Part shown: positions 1-10,226 of the stretch, one piece after another
Position numbering within the stretch: the first letter of the stretch is position 1
Layout of the letters: the number at the start of each line of letters is the position of its first letter
From: Caenimonas aquaedulcis
GTDB taxonomy: Bacteria; Pseudomonadota; Gammaproteobacteria; Burkholderiales; Burkholderiaceae_C
Length of the DNA: 64,000 bases
Assembly (NCBI RefSeq): GCF_015831345.1
Contig: NZ_JADWYS010000001.1
Location: 3,624,618 to 3,688,617 of the forward strand
Direction of reading: 5' to 3'
The notes under the pieces: model-generated
Told to the model about the DNA's origin: nothing
What the model saw: only the letters and a program-made list of their open reading frames with translations
Database searches by the model: none
Program-made: the position numbers and the translations under genes

Positions 1-279
1 GCGGACCTCATGCAGCTCGCGCTCGATGTACGCCTGGGCGCGGGGGCGGGGAATGCGGCGGTGGTGGACCTGCTCTACACGAATGTCACGGGAGCCGCGC
101 CCTCGCCCGAGGTTCGTGCGCACTTCGTCGCTTTGCTCGACCAGCACGATATCTCGCAGGTGGGGTTGGCGGGCTACGCCGCGCTGACGGACCTCAACGC
201 TTCCAACATCGGGTTTGCCGCGCTGGTGCTGACGGGGCTGCCTTACCTGCCCGCCCAGCCACCGATGCCCGCGGCCTGA
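1..279 (+). CDS. C-terminal end of a secreted RTX/DUF4214-type protein (5' end outside window)
   Basis: The reading frame is open from the first base, so the gene begins before the window; the visible part is about 92 codons. The sequence resembles the C-terminal tail of the neighbouring serralysin-like protease: both have an 'ALD(V/A)RLGA' segment, then 'LLYTNV.G.APS', then 'LNASNI'. That looks like the helical repeat called DUF4214, often found at the ends of RTX/type-I-secreted surface proteins. Its stop TGA directly abuts the stop of the convergent protease gene. The catalytic or adhesive part is not visible, so function cannot be assigned; a second protease or an RTX adhesin are both possible. 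Confidence 0.6.
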   Translation, partial: ADLMQLALDVRLGAGAGNAAVVDLLYTNVTGAAPSPEVRAHFVALLDQHDISQVGLAGYAALTDLNASNIGFAALVLTGLPYLPAQPPMPAA

Positions 280-1797
280 TCAGGCGTAGGCCAGGCCGTC
301 GTGGGCCAGCCCCACCAGGTTGATGTTGCTCGCGTTGAGCGCGTGCTCCGCCGCGAAGACCGCGAGCTGCGCCTGCGTCTGCGCGCCGCTTTCCAGGGGT
401 GCGTCGAAGGACGCGAGGTCCGAGGCGGACGGGGCGGTGCCTGCCACATTCGTGTAGAGCAAATTGACGACGTCGATGTTGGTATGCGCGGCGCCCAGGC
501 GCGCGTCCAGTGCGACCTGCGATGCGTCGACGATGCCCATGCCGGCATCGATGAGCGACAGGCCGATCGTCACGTAGTCCGGACGCTGCGCGAGCACGGC
601 CGCGCCGAACACCGCGCCGATCACCTCGGCGACCACGCCGGCGTTGCCCGGGATGTCGAACGCCAGTTTCCGGTCCGCGAATTCCACGCGCTCCACATGG
701 CTCAGGGTGTCGTCGATGCCGCTTGCGCCGACATGCACCGACCCGGCGGAGCCCGCCACCGAAAATCCTGCGCGTGCCGACGTGTACAGCGCCGTGTCGA
801 TGCCCGCGCCCCCATCGGCCGTGTTCGCGCCGTTGCCGAGCAGGAAGGCGTTGTTCGCGTCGTTGCCGGTGACATGGTCGTCGTGGCTCGTGCCGATGAA
901 TTTCTCGATCGTCGTGGTGAAGTCGATGGACAGGTTGTTCGAAGCCGCGACGCTGGAGTTGCGTCCCACCGAGCTGAACGCGCCGGGGCGCATATCCACC
1001 GTGACGCCCGATTGCGTGACGCCGGACAGGTCCAGCGTGTCGTAGCCGGATGCGTCGTCGATGATCTCCAGCATGGTCCCCGCGGCGTCGCTGTAGCTGT
1101 ACGTCGTGTTGCCGGCGCCCAGCGTGCCGGCGCCATACAGCTTCTTCAGGGCGAGCAGGTCGTAGACGCCGAACCAGTCGCGCTGCTGGCCGCCGGGCAC
1201 GTCGTTGTACGACATCACGGTGTAGCCGACGTTGTCCTCCAGCGTTCCGAGGTAGTTGCCCGGCTCCTGGCTCGTTCCGGAACCCGCGTTGTAGTTGCCC
1301 GGGTGCTTCAACCCGAGCGCGTGCCCGATCTCGTGGACGAGCGTGGCGTACGCATAGCTCCCCACCACCGGGTTGGTCGTGCCGCTGCTGCCCAGGTCCA
1401 TCCAGACGTCGCCGCTCAGCGCGCTGTCCGTGCTGTTGGGCAGCCAGGTGTAGCCCGCCGACGACTGCTGGTAGTTGTTGCCGAAGCGGATCTGGCCGTA
1501 GCTGAACGAGGAGTCGGGGACCTCGGTGAAGTGGATGTTCAGCTCGACCTGCAGGCGCGCGAAGATGTCGCGCACCGCGGCCATCTGCTGCGCCGAGAAA
1601 GGCTGGAAGCCGACGTCGCCGTCGCCGTCGTCGGTGCCGCCGTAGACGGGCTTGGCCGTCATGAAGCTGAAGGTCACGTTGACGGGCGTGCCCAGGGCGG
1701 ACTGGAAGTTCCAGCGCTCGGACAGGCTGTCGAGCAGCACGTCGATGCGATAGTCCCCGGTGTAGGGATAGGCGATCACCGTCTGGCTGTTCGGCAT
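280..1797 (-). CDS. Serralysin-type (M10) zinc metalloprotease with DUF4214-like C-terminal domain
   Basis: A 505-residue secreted zinc endopeptidase. The HExxHxxGxxH zinc signature is at residues 155-165 (HEIGHALGLKH) and the Met-turn 'VMSYND' is around residue 195. Both are characteristic of the metzincin/serralysin family. A short glycine/aspartate-rich RTX-like stretch ('GNGANTADGGAGIDT') lies near residues 320-335, and the last ~120 residues resemble DUF4214. No Sec signal peptide is visible, which fits type I secretion, but no T1SS genes lie in the window. It starts only 7 bp after the rfbC stop with no clear Shine-Dalgarno, so it may be read as the last gene of the rhamnose operon. Substrate unknown. 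Confidence 0.85.
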   Translation of the reverse strand: MPNSQTVIAYPYTGDYRIDVLLDSLSERWNFQSALGTPVNVTFSFMTAKPVYGGTDDGDGDVGFQPFSAQQMAAVRDIFARLQVELNIHFTEVPDSSFSYGQIRFGNNYQQSSAGYTWLPNSTDSALSGDVWMDLGSSGTTNPVVGSYAYATLVHEIGHALGLKHPGNYNAGSGTSQEPGNYLGTLEDNVGYTVMSYNDVPGGQQRDWFGVYDLLALKKLYGAGTLGAGNTTYSYSDAAGTMLEIIDDASGYDTLDLSGVTQSGVTVDMRPGAFSSVGRNSSVAASNNLSIDFTTTIEKFIGTSHDDHVTGNDANNAFLLGNGANTADGGAGIDTALYTSARAGFSVAGSAGSVHVGASGIDDTLSHVERVEFADRKLAFDIPGNAGVVAEVIGAVFGAAVLAQRPDYVTIGLSLIDAGMGIVDASQVALDARLGAAHTNIDVVNLLYTNVAGTAPSASDLASFDAPLESGAQTQAQLAVFAAEHALNASNINLVGLAHDGLAYA

Positions 1798-1804
1798 GGC
1801 AACG

Positions 1805-2365
1805 TCAGTCGAAGAATTCGGCGCTGTCCCAGCGCGCGGCCGCGGCGTCCTTGGCGGACAGCGCGGGCGCCTGGCGCAACTCGGACAGCGGCCACTCCAC
1901 GTTCACGTGGGGGTCGTTCCATGCGAGCGCGCGCTCGTGCTGGGGCGCGTAGTAGTCGGTGGTCTTGTAGAGGAAGTCCGCGCTGTCCGACAGCACGACG
2001 AAACCGTGCGCGAAGCCCGGCGGCACCCAGAGCTGGCGCTTGTTGTCGGCGGAGAGTTCCACACCGACCCACTGGCCCACGCGGGGGGAGGAGCGGCGCA
2101 TGTCGACGGCCACGTCGAAAACGCGGCCGCTCGTCACGCGCACGAGCTTGCCCTGGGGATTGCGGATCTGGTAGTGGAGCCCGCGCAGCACGCCGTGCGC
2201 GGAGCGCGAATGGTTGTCCTGCACGAAGGGCAGGGCGACGCCGGTGGCCTCCTGGAAGGATGCGGCGTTGAAGCTTTCCATGAAGAAGCCGCGCTCGTCC
2301 CCGAACACGCGAGGCTCCAGGATCACGACTTCCGGCAGTCGCGTGGCGGTCGCTTTCAGGCTCAC
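1805..2365 (-). CDS. rfbC: dTDP-4-dehydrorhamnose 3,5-epimerase
   Basis: Cytosolic cupin-fold epimerase, third step of dTDP-L-rhamnose synthesis (epimerises dTDP-4-keto-6-deoxyglucose at C3 and C5). 186 residues, normal for RfbC/RmlC. The catalytic His is in 'RGLHYQ' (His64) and the catalytic Tyr in '[10 protein letters not shown]' (Tyr133); 'FVQDNHSRS' and 'PPGFAHGF' are also family signatures. I chose a GTG start whose last two bases overlap the rfbA stop (GTGA). The longer open frame upstream is only the shadow of rfbA. Fourth gene of rfbBDAC. Confidence 0.95.
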   Translation of the reverse strand: MSLKATATRLPEVVILEPRVFGDERGFFMESFNAASFQEATGVALPFVQDNHSRSAHGVLRGLHYQIRNPQGKLVRVTSGRVFDVAVDMRRSSPRVGQWVGVELSADNKRQLWVPPGFAHGFVVLSDSADFLYKTTDYYAPQHERALAWNDPHVNVEWPLSELRQAPALSAKDAAAARWDSAEFFD

Positions 2366-3270
2366 GCCGTGCCCCGCGCCACGTTCTGCAGGTACACGCC
2401 GTAGGTGCTCTTGGCGAGCGGTTCGGCGAGCGCGAGCAGCCGCTCGCGGTCGATCCAGCCGTTGCGCCAGGAGATTTCTTCCGGGCACGCGACCTTCAGG
2501 CCCTGCCGCTGTTCCAGCGTGTGAATGAATTGGGTAGCTTCCAGCATGCTTTCGTGGGTTCCGGTGTCGAGCCAGGCAAATCCGCGTCCCATGGTCTGGA
2601 CGTTGAGCTTGCCACGCTCGAGGTACGCTTGATTCACGCTGGTGATTTCCAGTTCCCCGCGCGGGGAAGGTGTTACACGGGCTGCGATTTCACACACCTC
2701 GGGGTCGTAAAAATACAGCCCCGTGACGGCGAAGCGGCTTTTCGGCTGCCGGGGCTTCTCCTCGATGGACAGGGCCTTGCCCTGCGCGTCGAATTCCACC
2801 ACCCCGTAGCGTTCCGGATCCTTCACGTGATAGGCGAAAACCGTGGCGCCGTCGTTCTGCGTGTCGGCGTCGTGCAGCAGCTTCACGAGGTCGTGCCCGT
2901 AGAAGATGTTGTCGCCCAGCACCAGCGCGCTCGGCGCGCCGCCCAGGAACTCGCGGCCGATGATGAAGGCCTGCGCGAGTCCTTCGGGGCGCGGCTGCAC
3001 CGCGTACTGGATCTGCATGCCCCAGGCGCTGCCGTCGCCCAGCAGCTGCTCGAAGCGCGGGGTGTCCTGCGGCGTGCTGATGATCAGTACTTCGCGGATG
3101 CCGGCAAGCATCAGCGCGGCCAGCGGGTAATAGATCATCGGCTTGTCGTAGACGGGCAGCAGCTGCTTGGAAATGGCGATGGTCGCCGGGTGCAGGCGCG
3201 TGCCGGCCCCGCCGGCGAGGATGATTCCCTTGCGGGCGCTGGTGTAGGGAGACATGGCGGAAGGACTCAT
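2362..3270 (-). CDS. rfbA: Glucose-1-phosphate thymidylyltransferase
   Basis: Nucleotidyltransferase making dTDP-glucose from glucose-1-phosphate and dTTP, the first step of dTDP-L-rhamnose synthesis. 302 residues. It has the sugar-nucleotidyltransferase signature 'GGAGTRLHP' at residues 20-28, the conserved Lys of '[12 protein letters not shown]' (Lys35), 'VLGDNIFYG' for metal binding, and 'EEKP'. The ATG at 3270 overlaps the rfbD stop as ATGA; a second in-frame ATG lies 15 bp downstream and would remove five residues. Third gene of the operon, coupled on both sides by 4-bp overlaps. Confidence 0.95.
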   Translation of the reverse strand: MSPSAMSPYTSARKGIILAGGAGTRLHPATIAISKQLLPVYDKPMIYYPLAALMLAGIREVLIISTPQDTPRFEQLLGDGSAWGMQIQYAVQPRPEGLAQAFIIGREFLGGAPSALVLGDNIFYGHDLVKLLHDADTQNDGATVFAYHVKDPERYGVVEFDAQGKALSIEEKPRQPKSRFAVTGLYFYDPEVCEIAARVTPSPRGELEITSVNQAYLERGKLNVQTMGRGFAWLDTGTHESMLEATQFIHTLEQRQGLKVACPEEISWRNGWIDRERLLALAEPLAKSTYGVYLQNVARGTA

Positions 3271-4169
3271 GGTTTGGGGGAAAACGCCGCGAGTTCGGCG
3301 ACGACGCTGCGCACGCCGTCCTCCCAGGGCGGGAGGTCCAGGCCGAAGGTGCGGCGCAGCCGGGTGGTGTCCAGGCGCGAATTGCCGGGCCGGGCCGCGG
3401 CCACCGGGTATTGCGATGCAGGGATCGGAAGGACCCGGTCCGCCGACGTCTTGAGCGCCATGCCGCATTCGGCCGCATGTGCCACCGCGAGCCGCGCGTA
3501 CCCGTGCCAGGACGTCTGTCCGGCAGCAGCCAGGTGGTAGACGCCGGGCGCCTCCGGCCGCAGGCGGGAGAGCAGGTGCGCCGTGACGTCCGCGATCAGC
3601 GCCGCGCGCGTCGGTGCGCCCCACTGGTCCGCGACGACATTGAGGCTGTCGCGCTGCGCCGCGGCGCGCAGGATCGACTTGAGGAAGTTCTGCCCCCAGG
3701 TGTCGAACACCCAGCTCGTGCGCAGGATGAGGTGGCGCTTCGTGCCGGCGGTGACGGCGTGCTCTCCCGCCAGCTTGCTCTCGCCGTACGCGTTGATGGG
3801 GCCGGTGGCGTCGTCCTCGGTCCAGGGGCGTTCTCCCGTCCCGTCGAACACGTAGTCGGTCGAGTAGTGCACCAACCAGGCGCCGATGCGCTCGGCCTGT
3901 GCGGCCAGCACCTCGCAAGCCGTGGCGTTGATCGCGAACGCGGCCTCGCGTTCGGTCTCCGCCTTGTCGACCGCGGTATAGGCGGCGGCATTGACGATGA
4001 CGTCCGGACCCACCGCCTGCACGGTGCGCGCCAGCGCGTCGGGCCGGGACAAGTCGCCCGACAGGGGCTCGGTGCCCCGCGCGAGGGCGGTGACTTCACC
4101 GATGACGGAGAGGCTGCGCCGAAGCTGCCAGCCGACCTGGCCATTGGCCCCGAGCAGCAGGATCTTCAT
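3267..4169 (-). CDS. rfbD: dTDP-4-dehydrorhamnose reductase
   Basis: Extended-SDR-fold NADPH-dependent reductase catalysing the last step, dTDP-4-keto-L-rhamnose to dTDP-L-rhamnose. 300 residues. The N-terminal 'LLGANGQVG' cofactor loop is at residues 5-13, 'STDYVFDG' at 103-110, and the catalytic YxxxK as Tyr128-Lys132 ('AYGESK'). The start [10 protein letters not shown] is set by the ATGA overlap with the rfbB stop; the open frame upstream of it is rfbB shadow. In many gammaproteobacteria this gene also follows rfbB. Confidence 0.95.
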   Translation of the reverse strand: MKILLLGANGQVGWQLRRSLSVIGEVTALARGTEPLSGDLSRPDALARTVQAVGPDVIVNAAAYTAVDKAETEREAAFAINATACEVLAAQAERIGAWLVHYSTDYVFDGTGERPWTEDDATGPINAYGESKLAGEHAVTAGTKRHLILRTSWVFDTWGQNFLKSILRAAAQRDSLNVVADQWGAPTRAALIADVTAHLLSRLRPEAPGVYHLAAAGQTSWHGYARLAVAHAAECGMALKTSADRVLPIPASQYPVAAARPGNSRLDTTRLRRTFGLDLPPWEDGVRSVVAELAAFSPKP

Positions 4170-5239
4170 GCCGCGGGGGCGAGGGCCGCGTACTGCTGCC
4201 CCACCCATTCGCGGTAGGCGCCGCTGGTCACGGAATCCACCCAGTCCTGGTGGCCAAGGTACCACTCCACGGTGCCCCGGATGCCGGCTTCGAACCCGAC
4301 CGCCGGCTTCCAGCCGAGCTCGCCGGCGATCTTGCTGTCGTCGATCGCGTAGCGCCGGTCGTGGCCCGGACGGTCCTTGACGTGTGTCACGAGCTGGGCA
4401 TAGGGCGCGCCATCCGCGCGGGGGCGCAGCGCGTCCAGTGCGCTGCAGATCGCACGCACGACTTCGAGGTTGGTGCGCTCGGAGCGCCCGCCGATGTTGT
4501 AGCTTTCGCCGGGGCGGCCGCGCTCCAGCACGGCGCGCAATGCGGAGCAGTGGTCGTCCACGTGCAGCCAGTCGCGCACCTGCAGGCCGTCGCCATAGAC
4601 CGGCAGCGGCTTGCCGAGCAGGGCGTTGTGGATGATCAGGGGGATGAGTTTTTCGGGAAACTGCCGCGGGCCGTAGTTGTTCGAGCAGTTGGTCGTGAGC
4701 GTGGGCAGGCCGAACGTGTGGTGCCAGGCGCGGACGAAGTGGTCCGACGCCGCCTTGGAGGCCGAGTAGGGGCTGTTGGGCTCGTAGCGGTGGGATTCGG
4801 AGAATGCGGCCGCGTCGGGCGCGAGCGAGCCGAACACCTCATCCGTGGAGACGTGCAGGAACCGGAAATCGGACTTTTCCCGCGCGGGCCGGTCGCGCCA
4901 CCAGGCGTTGACCGTTTCCAGCATCTTCAGGGTGCCGACCACGTTGGTCTGCGCGAAGGCCATGGGCCCGGAAATCGAGCGGTCCACGTGGCTTTCCGCT
5001 GCGAAGTTGACGATCGCCCGGGGTTGGTGGGTTTCCAGGAGCCTGCCCAGCAGTTCCTGGTCGCCGATGTCGCCGTGCACGAAGTGGTAGCGCGGGTTGC
5101 CGGCAACGCCCTGGAGATTGCCCGGATGGCCCGCGTAAGTCAGCAGATCGAGGTTGACGACAGGTTCGTCCGAACCGTCCAGCCAGCCCAGGATGAAAGC
5201 CGAACCGATGAAGCCGCAGCCGCCGGTCACTAGAATCAT
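4166..5239 (-). CDS. rfbB: dTDP-glucose 4,6-dehydratase
   Basis: NAD-dependent extended SDR that converts dTDP-glucose to dTDP-4-keto-6-deoxyglucose. 357 residues. 'GGCGFIGSAF' at residues 6-15 binds NAD, 'STDEVFG' is at 131-137, and the catalytic pair is Tyr158-Lys162 ('YSASK'). First gene of the minus-strand operon rfbBDAC, so its promoter should lie just upstream in 5240-5330. A minus-strand TACAAT hexamer at 5285-5280 is a plausible -10, though I see no good -35. The start codon lies almost on top of possible starts of the divergent glycosyltransferase gene. Confidence 0.95.
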   Translation of the reverse strand: MILVTGGCGFIGSAFILGWLDGSDEPVVNLDLLTYAGHPGNLQGVAGNPRYHFVHGDIGDQELLGRLLETHQPRAIVNFAAESHVDRSISGPMAFAQTNVVGTLKMLETVNAWWRDRPAREKSDFRFLHVSTDEVFGSLAPDAAAFSESHRYEPNSPYSASKAASDHFVRAWHHTFGLPTLTTNCSNNYGPRQFPEKLIPLIIHNALLGKPLPVYGDGLQVRDWLHVDDHCSALRAVLERGRPGESYNIGGRSERTNLEVVRAICSALDALRPRADGAPYAQLVTHVKDRPGHDRRYAIDDSKIAGELGWKPAVGFEAGIRGTVEWYLGHQDWVDSVTSGAYREWVGQQYAALAPAA

Positions 5240-5267
5240 GTGTTTTCCCTGTTGCGAAAAGTCCTAC

Positions 5268-6047
5268 TTGGCCGCCCCGATTGTAAATGCGCTCCCCGGC
5301 GCCGGTTCCGAGGCCGCACCGCGCATCACGATTTCGGTCGTGAGCCACGGCCACGGGCCCATGGTCACCTTCCTGGTGCATCGCCTGTGCGAAGTGCACG
5401 GGGGCTGGATCGAGCACGTCGTCGTCACGCACAACATCGACGGCGAGCCGCTGCAGCCGCCGGTGGGCGGCTGGCCCTTCCGCGTGACCGAGGTCTTCAA
5501 CGCCCAGCCCGCGGGCTTCGGCGCCAACCACAACCGCGCCTTCCAGCATTGCAGCTCCGACTTCTATTGCGTGCTGAACCCCGACGTGGAATTGCCCGGC
5601 TCCGCGATCTGGAAAGCGCTGGTCGACCAGGCCGGGCGGCCCAACGCGGGCCTGTCCTATCCCACGCTCCTCAACCCGGACGGCACGCGCCAGGACAACG
5701 AGCGTGAGGCCGTGACACCGGTCGCCCTGCTGCGGCGGCACCTGCTGCGCAGGCCGCAGCGGCGCGTGGACTGGGTGAGCGCCGCGTTCTGGCTCGTGCC
5801 TTCCGCGGTCTACCGCCAGATGGGCGGTTTCGACGAGCGCTTCTTCATGTATTGCGAGGACACCGACTTCTGCCTGCGCCTGCGGCTGGACGGCCTGGCC
5901 ATCCGCCGCGCCGACGCCGCCGTGGTGCACCAGGCGATGCGCCGCAGCCGCCTGCCGGGCAAGCAGTTCTTCTGGCACCTCTATAGCCTGTTCCGCCTCT
6001 GGTCGGGGCAGGTCCTCTGGCGCTACGTCACCGCCGCCGCAAGCTAG
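5268..6047 (+). CDS. Glycosyltransferase family 2, rhamnosyltransferase-like
   Basis: GT-A-fold glycosyltransferase, probably transferring a sugar (possibly the rhamnose made next door) to a lipid-linked glycan. It begins with the GT2 strand 'ITISVVSHGHG', then 'GFGANHNRAF', then 'CVLNPDVEL' (the DxD-like site), then 'CEDTDFCLRLRL'; the layout resembles WbbL-type rhamnosyltransferases. About 260 residues with a TTG start at 5268. An ATG at 5238 is in frame but overlaps the divergent rfbB start codon, and no Shine-Dalgarno helps to choose. Donor specificity is inferred only from the adjacent rfb operon. Confidence 0.8.
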   Translation: MAAPIVNALPGAGSEAAPRITISVVSHGHGPMVTFLVHRLCEVHGGWIEHVVVTHNIDGEPLQPPVGGWPFRVTEVFNAQPAGFGANHNRAFQHCSSDFYCVLNPDVELPGSAIWKALVDQAGRPNAGLSYPTLLNPDGTRQDNEREAVTPVALLRRHLLRRPQRRVDWVSAAFWLVPSAVYRQMGGFDERFFMYCEDTDFCLRLRLDGLAIRRADAAVVHQAMRRSRLPGKQFFWHLYSLFRLWSGQVLWRYVTAAAS

Positions 6048-6087
6048 CCCCCCGGGGCGCAATTCAAAAACCGCGACAATCCGCGGC

Positions 6088-8320
<2,233 letters not shown>

Positions 8321-8330
8321 GCCGCCCGCC

Positions 8331-8855
8331 ATGCAAGCCGTGCCCCAGCACCGGACAACCCGCCGGGTGCGGCGCTGGGTGCTTGCAGGTGCGGTCGCGT
8401 TGCTCGCGCCCGTGGCGGCCTTCGCGCTGGACCGCGGCGATCCGGCGCCCGATTTCACCTTGCAGGGCCCCGCGGGCACGGTGCGCCTGGCCGACCTGCA
8501 AGGCAAGCTGGTCCTGGTCGATTTCTGGGCGTCGTGGTGCGGCCCGTGCAAGCAGTCCTTCCCGTGGATGAACGAGATGCAGGCGCGATACAGGGACAGG
8601 GGCCTGCGCATCGTCGGCGTCAATGTGGACAGGAGAGCGACCGACGCCGACAGGTTCCTCGAACGCATTCCCGCCGGCTTCACGCTCGCCTTCGATGCCG
8701 CGGGCGAAGTGCCGCGCCAATACGGCGTGAAGGCCATGCCGACCTCGGTGCTGGTCGGCCCCGACGGCCGCGTGCTCGAAATCCATTCGGGGTTCTCGGA
8801 CGACGAACGCGCGGCACGCGAACAGAAAATCCGCCAGTCGCTGCCGCCCCCATGA
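8331..8855 (+). CDS. TlpA/ResA-like periplasmic thioredoxin-fold oxidoreductase
   Basis: 174 residues. An Arg-rich N-terminus and a hydrophobic segment ending in Ala (about residues 16-32) form a signal peptide or anchor, followed by a TlpA-type thioredoxin domain. The active site is Cys70-Gly-Pro-Cys73 ('ASWCGPCK') and the cis-Pro loop is 'AMPTS' (Pro137). It probably reduces or isomerises disulfides of exported partners. Its stop overlaps the next gene by 4 bp (ATGA), placing it in one unit with the DUF4266, DUF3570 and ApbE genes. The likely client is one of those exported proteins, perhaps the cysteine-bearing DUF4266 lipoprotein. Confidence 0.9.
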   Translation: MQAVPQHRTTRRVRRWVLAGAVALLAPVAAFALDRGDPAPDFTLQGPAGTVRLADLQGKLVLVDFWASWCGPCKQSFPWMNEMQARYRDRGLRIVGVNVDRRATDADRFLERIPAGFTLAFDAAGEVPRQYGVKAMPTSVLVGPDGRVLEIHSGFSDDERAAREQKIRQSLPPP

Positions 8856-9085
8856 AGCACGCGCGCATCGGCATGGCTGCCGCCGTCGTTTGCGCTTGCG
8901 CTGTCCTGTCGGGATGCGCAGGCTGGGGCCAGGTGCAGGCATGGGAAAAGGGCGACCTCGCGAGGCCCGGGATGCGTTTCGACGCGGACCCGCTCGATGC
9001 GCGCTTCACCCAGCACGTCTACACCAGCAAGGAAGCGGCGAGCGGCGGCGGCGCGGTGGGCGGGGGCGGGTGTGGCTGCAACTGA
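8852..9085 (+). CDS. DUF4266 small lipoprotein with Gly-rich CGC tail
   Basis: 77 residues. A lipoprotein signal peptide ends in 'LSGC' with the lipidated Cys22, followed by the DUF4266 pattern 'WEKGDLARPGM...D' and 'HVYTSKEAASGG'. The C-terminus is a glycine-rich run ending Cys74-Gly-Cys76-Asn. Molecular function is unknown; family members are usually neighbours of DUF3570, a thioredoxin and ApbE. The ATG overlaps the thioredoxin stop, and its own end overlaps the DUF3570 start by 14 bp. The two tail cysteines are candidates for a disulfide, metal or cofactor site serviced by the adjacent thioredoxin. Confidence 0.85.
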   Translation: MKHARIGMAAAVVCACAVLSGCAGWGQVQAWEKGDLARPGMRFDADPLDARFTQHVYTSKEAASGGGAVGGGGCGCN

Positions 9086-10217
9086 GCGCGGACGCGTCCT
9101 CGCCGCGAGCCTGCTGCTGCCCGGTCTCGCCGCGGTCTCCGCGGTCCGCGCGGAGGAGCCGCCAGAGCAGGCCACCATCGCGCTGAAGTACGGCTGGTAC
9201 CGCGATGCGCAGCCGGGTTGGGATCGGGTGCGCGTGCACTCGCCGCAGGTCTTCCTCTCGCTCCCGTTCGCGGGCGCCTGGGCGGTCGAAGGGTCGGCGG
9301 TGGTCGACAGCGTGTCGGGCGCGACGCCCCGCATGCACACGACGGTCAGCACCGCCACGCCCTACATGAGCGACGTGCGCCGCGCGGCCGACGTGAAGGT
9401 GACGCGCTACTTCCACCGCGCCGCGATTTCCGCGGGCATCGCCTATTCGGGCGAGAACGACTATGTCTCGCGCGCGCAAAGCCTGGAGGCGCGCTGGTCC
9501 AGCGAGGACAACAACCGCACCTGGACGGTGGGCCTCGGCCATTCGCGCGACCGCATCGACGCCTCCGCGACGGGCGGCAGCGCGATCGGCGAGCACCGGG
9601 AAACGCACGAGCTGCTGCTGGGCGCGACGCAAGTTCTCACCGCCCGCGACCTCGTCCAGGTGCAGCTCACACGTTCCCTGGACTCGGGCTACTACAGCGA
9701 TCCCTACAAACTCTTCGACGACCGGCCCGGCGCGCGCCGCGCGAGCATCGCGTTCTTTCGATGGAACCACTTCGTCGACGGCCCCGATGCCACGCTGCGC
9801 ACGAGCTGGCGCCATTGGCGCGACAGCTTCGGCATCCGCGCCAGCACGCTGTCGGCCGAGTGGGCGCAGCCCGTGGGCGCATGGACCTTCACGCCGGGCC
9901 TGCGGTGGCACATGCAAAGCGCGGCCTCGTTCTATTTCGACCCGGTGGTGAATGCGTCGGGGATCCCCGATTCCCTCGCCACGCGCATCTACGCAGGCAG
10001 CCTCACGGGCTACCGTTCCGCAGACCAGCGCCTCGCGGCATTCGGCGCCGTGACGGTGTCGCTGAAGGCGGCTTACGACTTCGGCAACGGCCAGGTGATG
10101 GATGCCCGGGTGGACGTATTGCGCCAGGCGGCGCACTACAAGCCGGGCGGCGGCAGCCCGTACCTCGACCCGATGCGCGCGACCTTCGTGCAACTCGGCT
10201 GGTCGCGCAAGTTCTAG
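9072..10217 (+). CDS. DUF3570 outer-membrane beta-barrel protein carrying an ApbE flavinylation motif
   Basis: About 381 residues from a GTG start at 9072, chosen because it gives a clean signal peptide ('VLAASLLLPGLAAVSAVRA'). The body has alternating amphipathic strands and the last residue is Phe ('WSRKF'), the usual outer-membrane barrel signal. Residues 79-85 read Asp-Ser-Val-Ser-Gly-Ala-Thr, an exact match to the Dxx(S/T)GA(T/S) consensus by which ApbE attaches FMN to Thr85-type acceptors (known from NqrC/RnfG). The ApbE gene follows after 9 bp. DUF3570 function is not established; an FMN-bearing outer-membrane redox protein is my inference. Confidence 0.85.
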   Translation: MAATERGRVLAASLLLPGLAAVSAVRAEEPPEQATIALKYGWYRDAQPGWDRVRVHSPQVFLSLPFAGAWAVEGSAVVDSVSGATPRMHTTVSTATPYMSDVRRAADVKVTRYFHRAAISAGIAYSGENDYVSRAQSLEARWSSEDNNRTWTVGLGHSRDRIDASATGGSAIGEHRETHELLLGATQVLTARDLVQVQLTRSLDSGYYSDPYKLFDDRPGARRASIAFFRWNHFVDGPDATLRTSWRHWRDSFGIRASTLSAEWAQPVGAWTFTPGLRWHMQSAASFYFDPVVNASGIPDSLATRIYAGSLTGYRSADQRLAAFGAVTVSLKAAYDFGNGQVMDARVDVLRQAAHYKPGGGSPYLDPMRATFVQLGWSRKF

Positions 10218-10226
10218 CGGACCGGC

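Noticed and set aside
2366..2488. N-terminal extension of RfbC upstream of the GTG
   Set aside because: The extra 41 residues are Arg-rich and overlap the end of rfbA; the family's N-terminus begins at the GTG overlapping the rfbA stop.
5238..5267. ATG at 5238 as the start of the family-2 glycosyltransferase
   Set aside because: It overlaps the divergent rfbB start codon and would need a promoter inside rfbB; kept only as an alternative because no downstream start has a clear ribosome site either.
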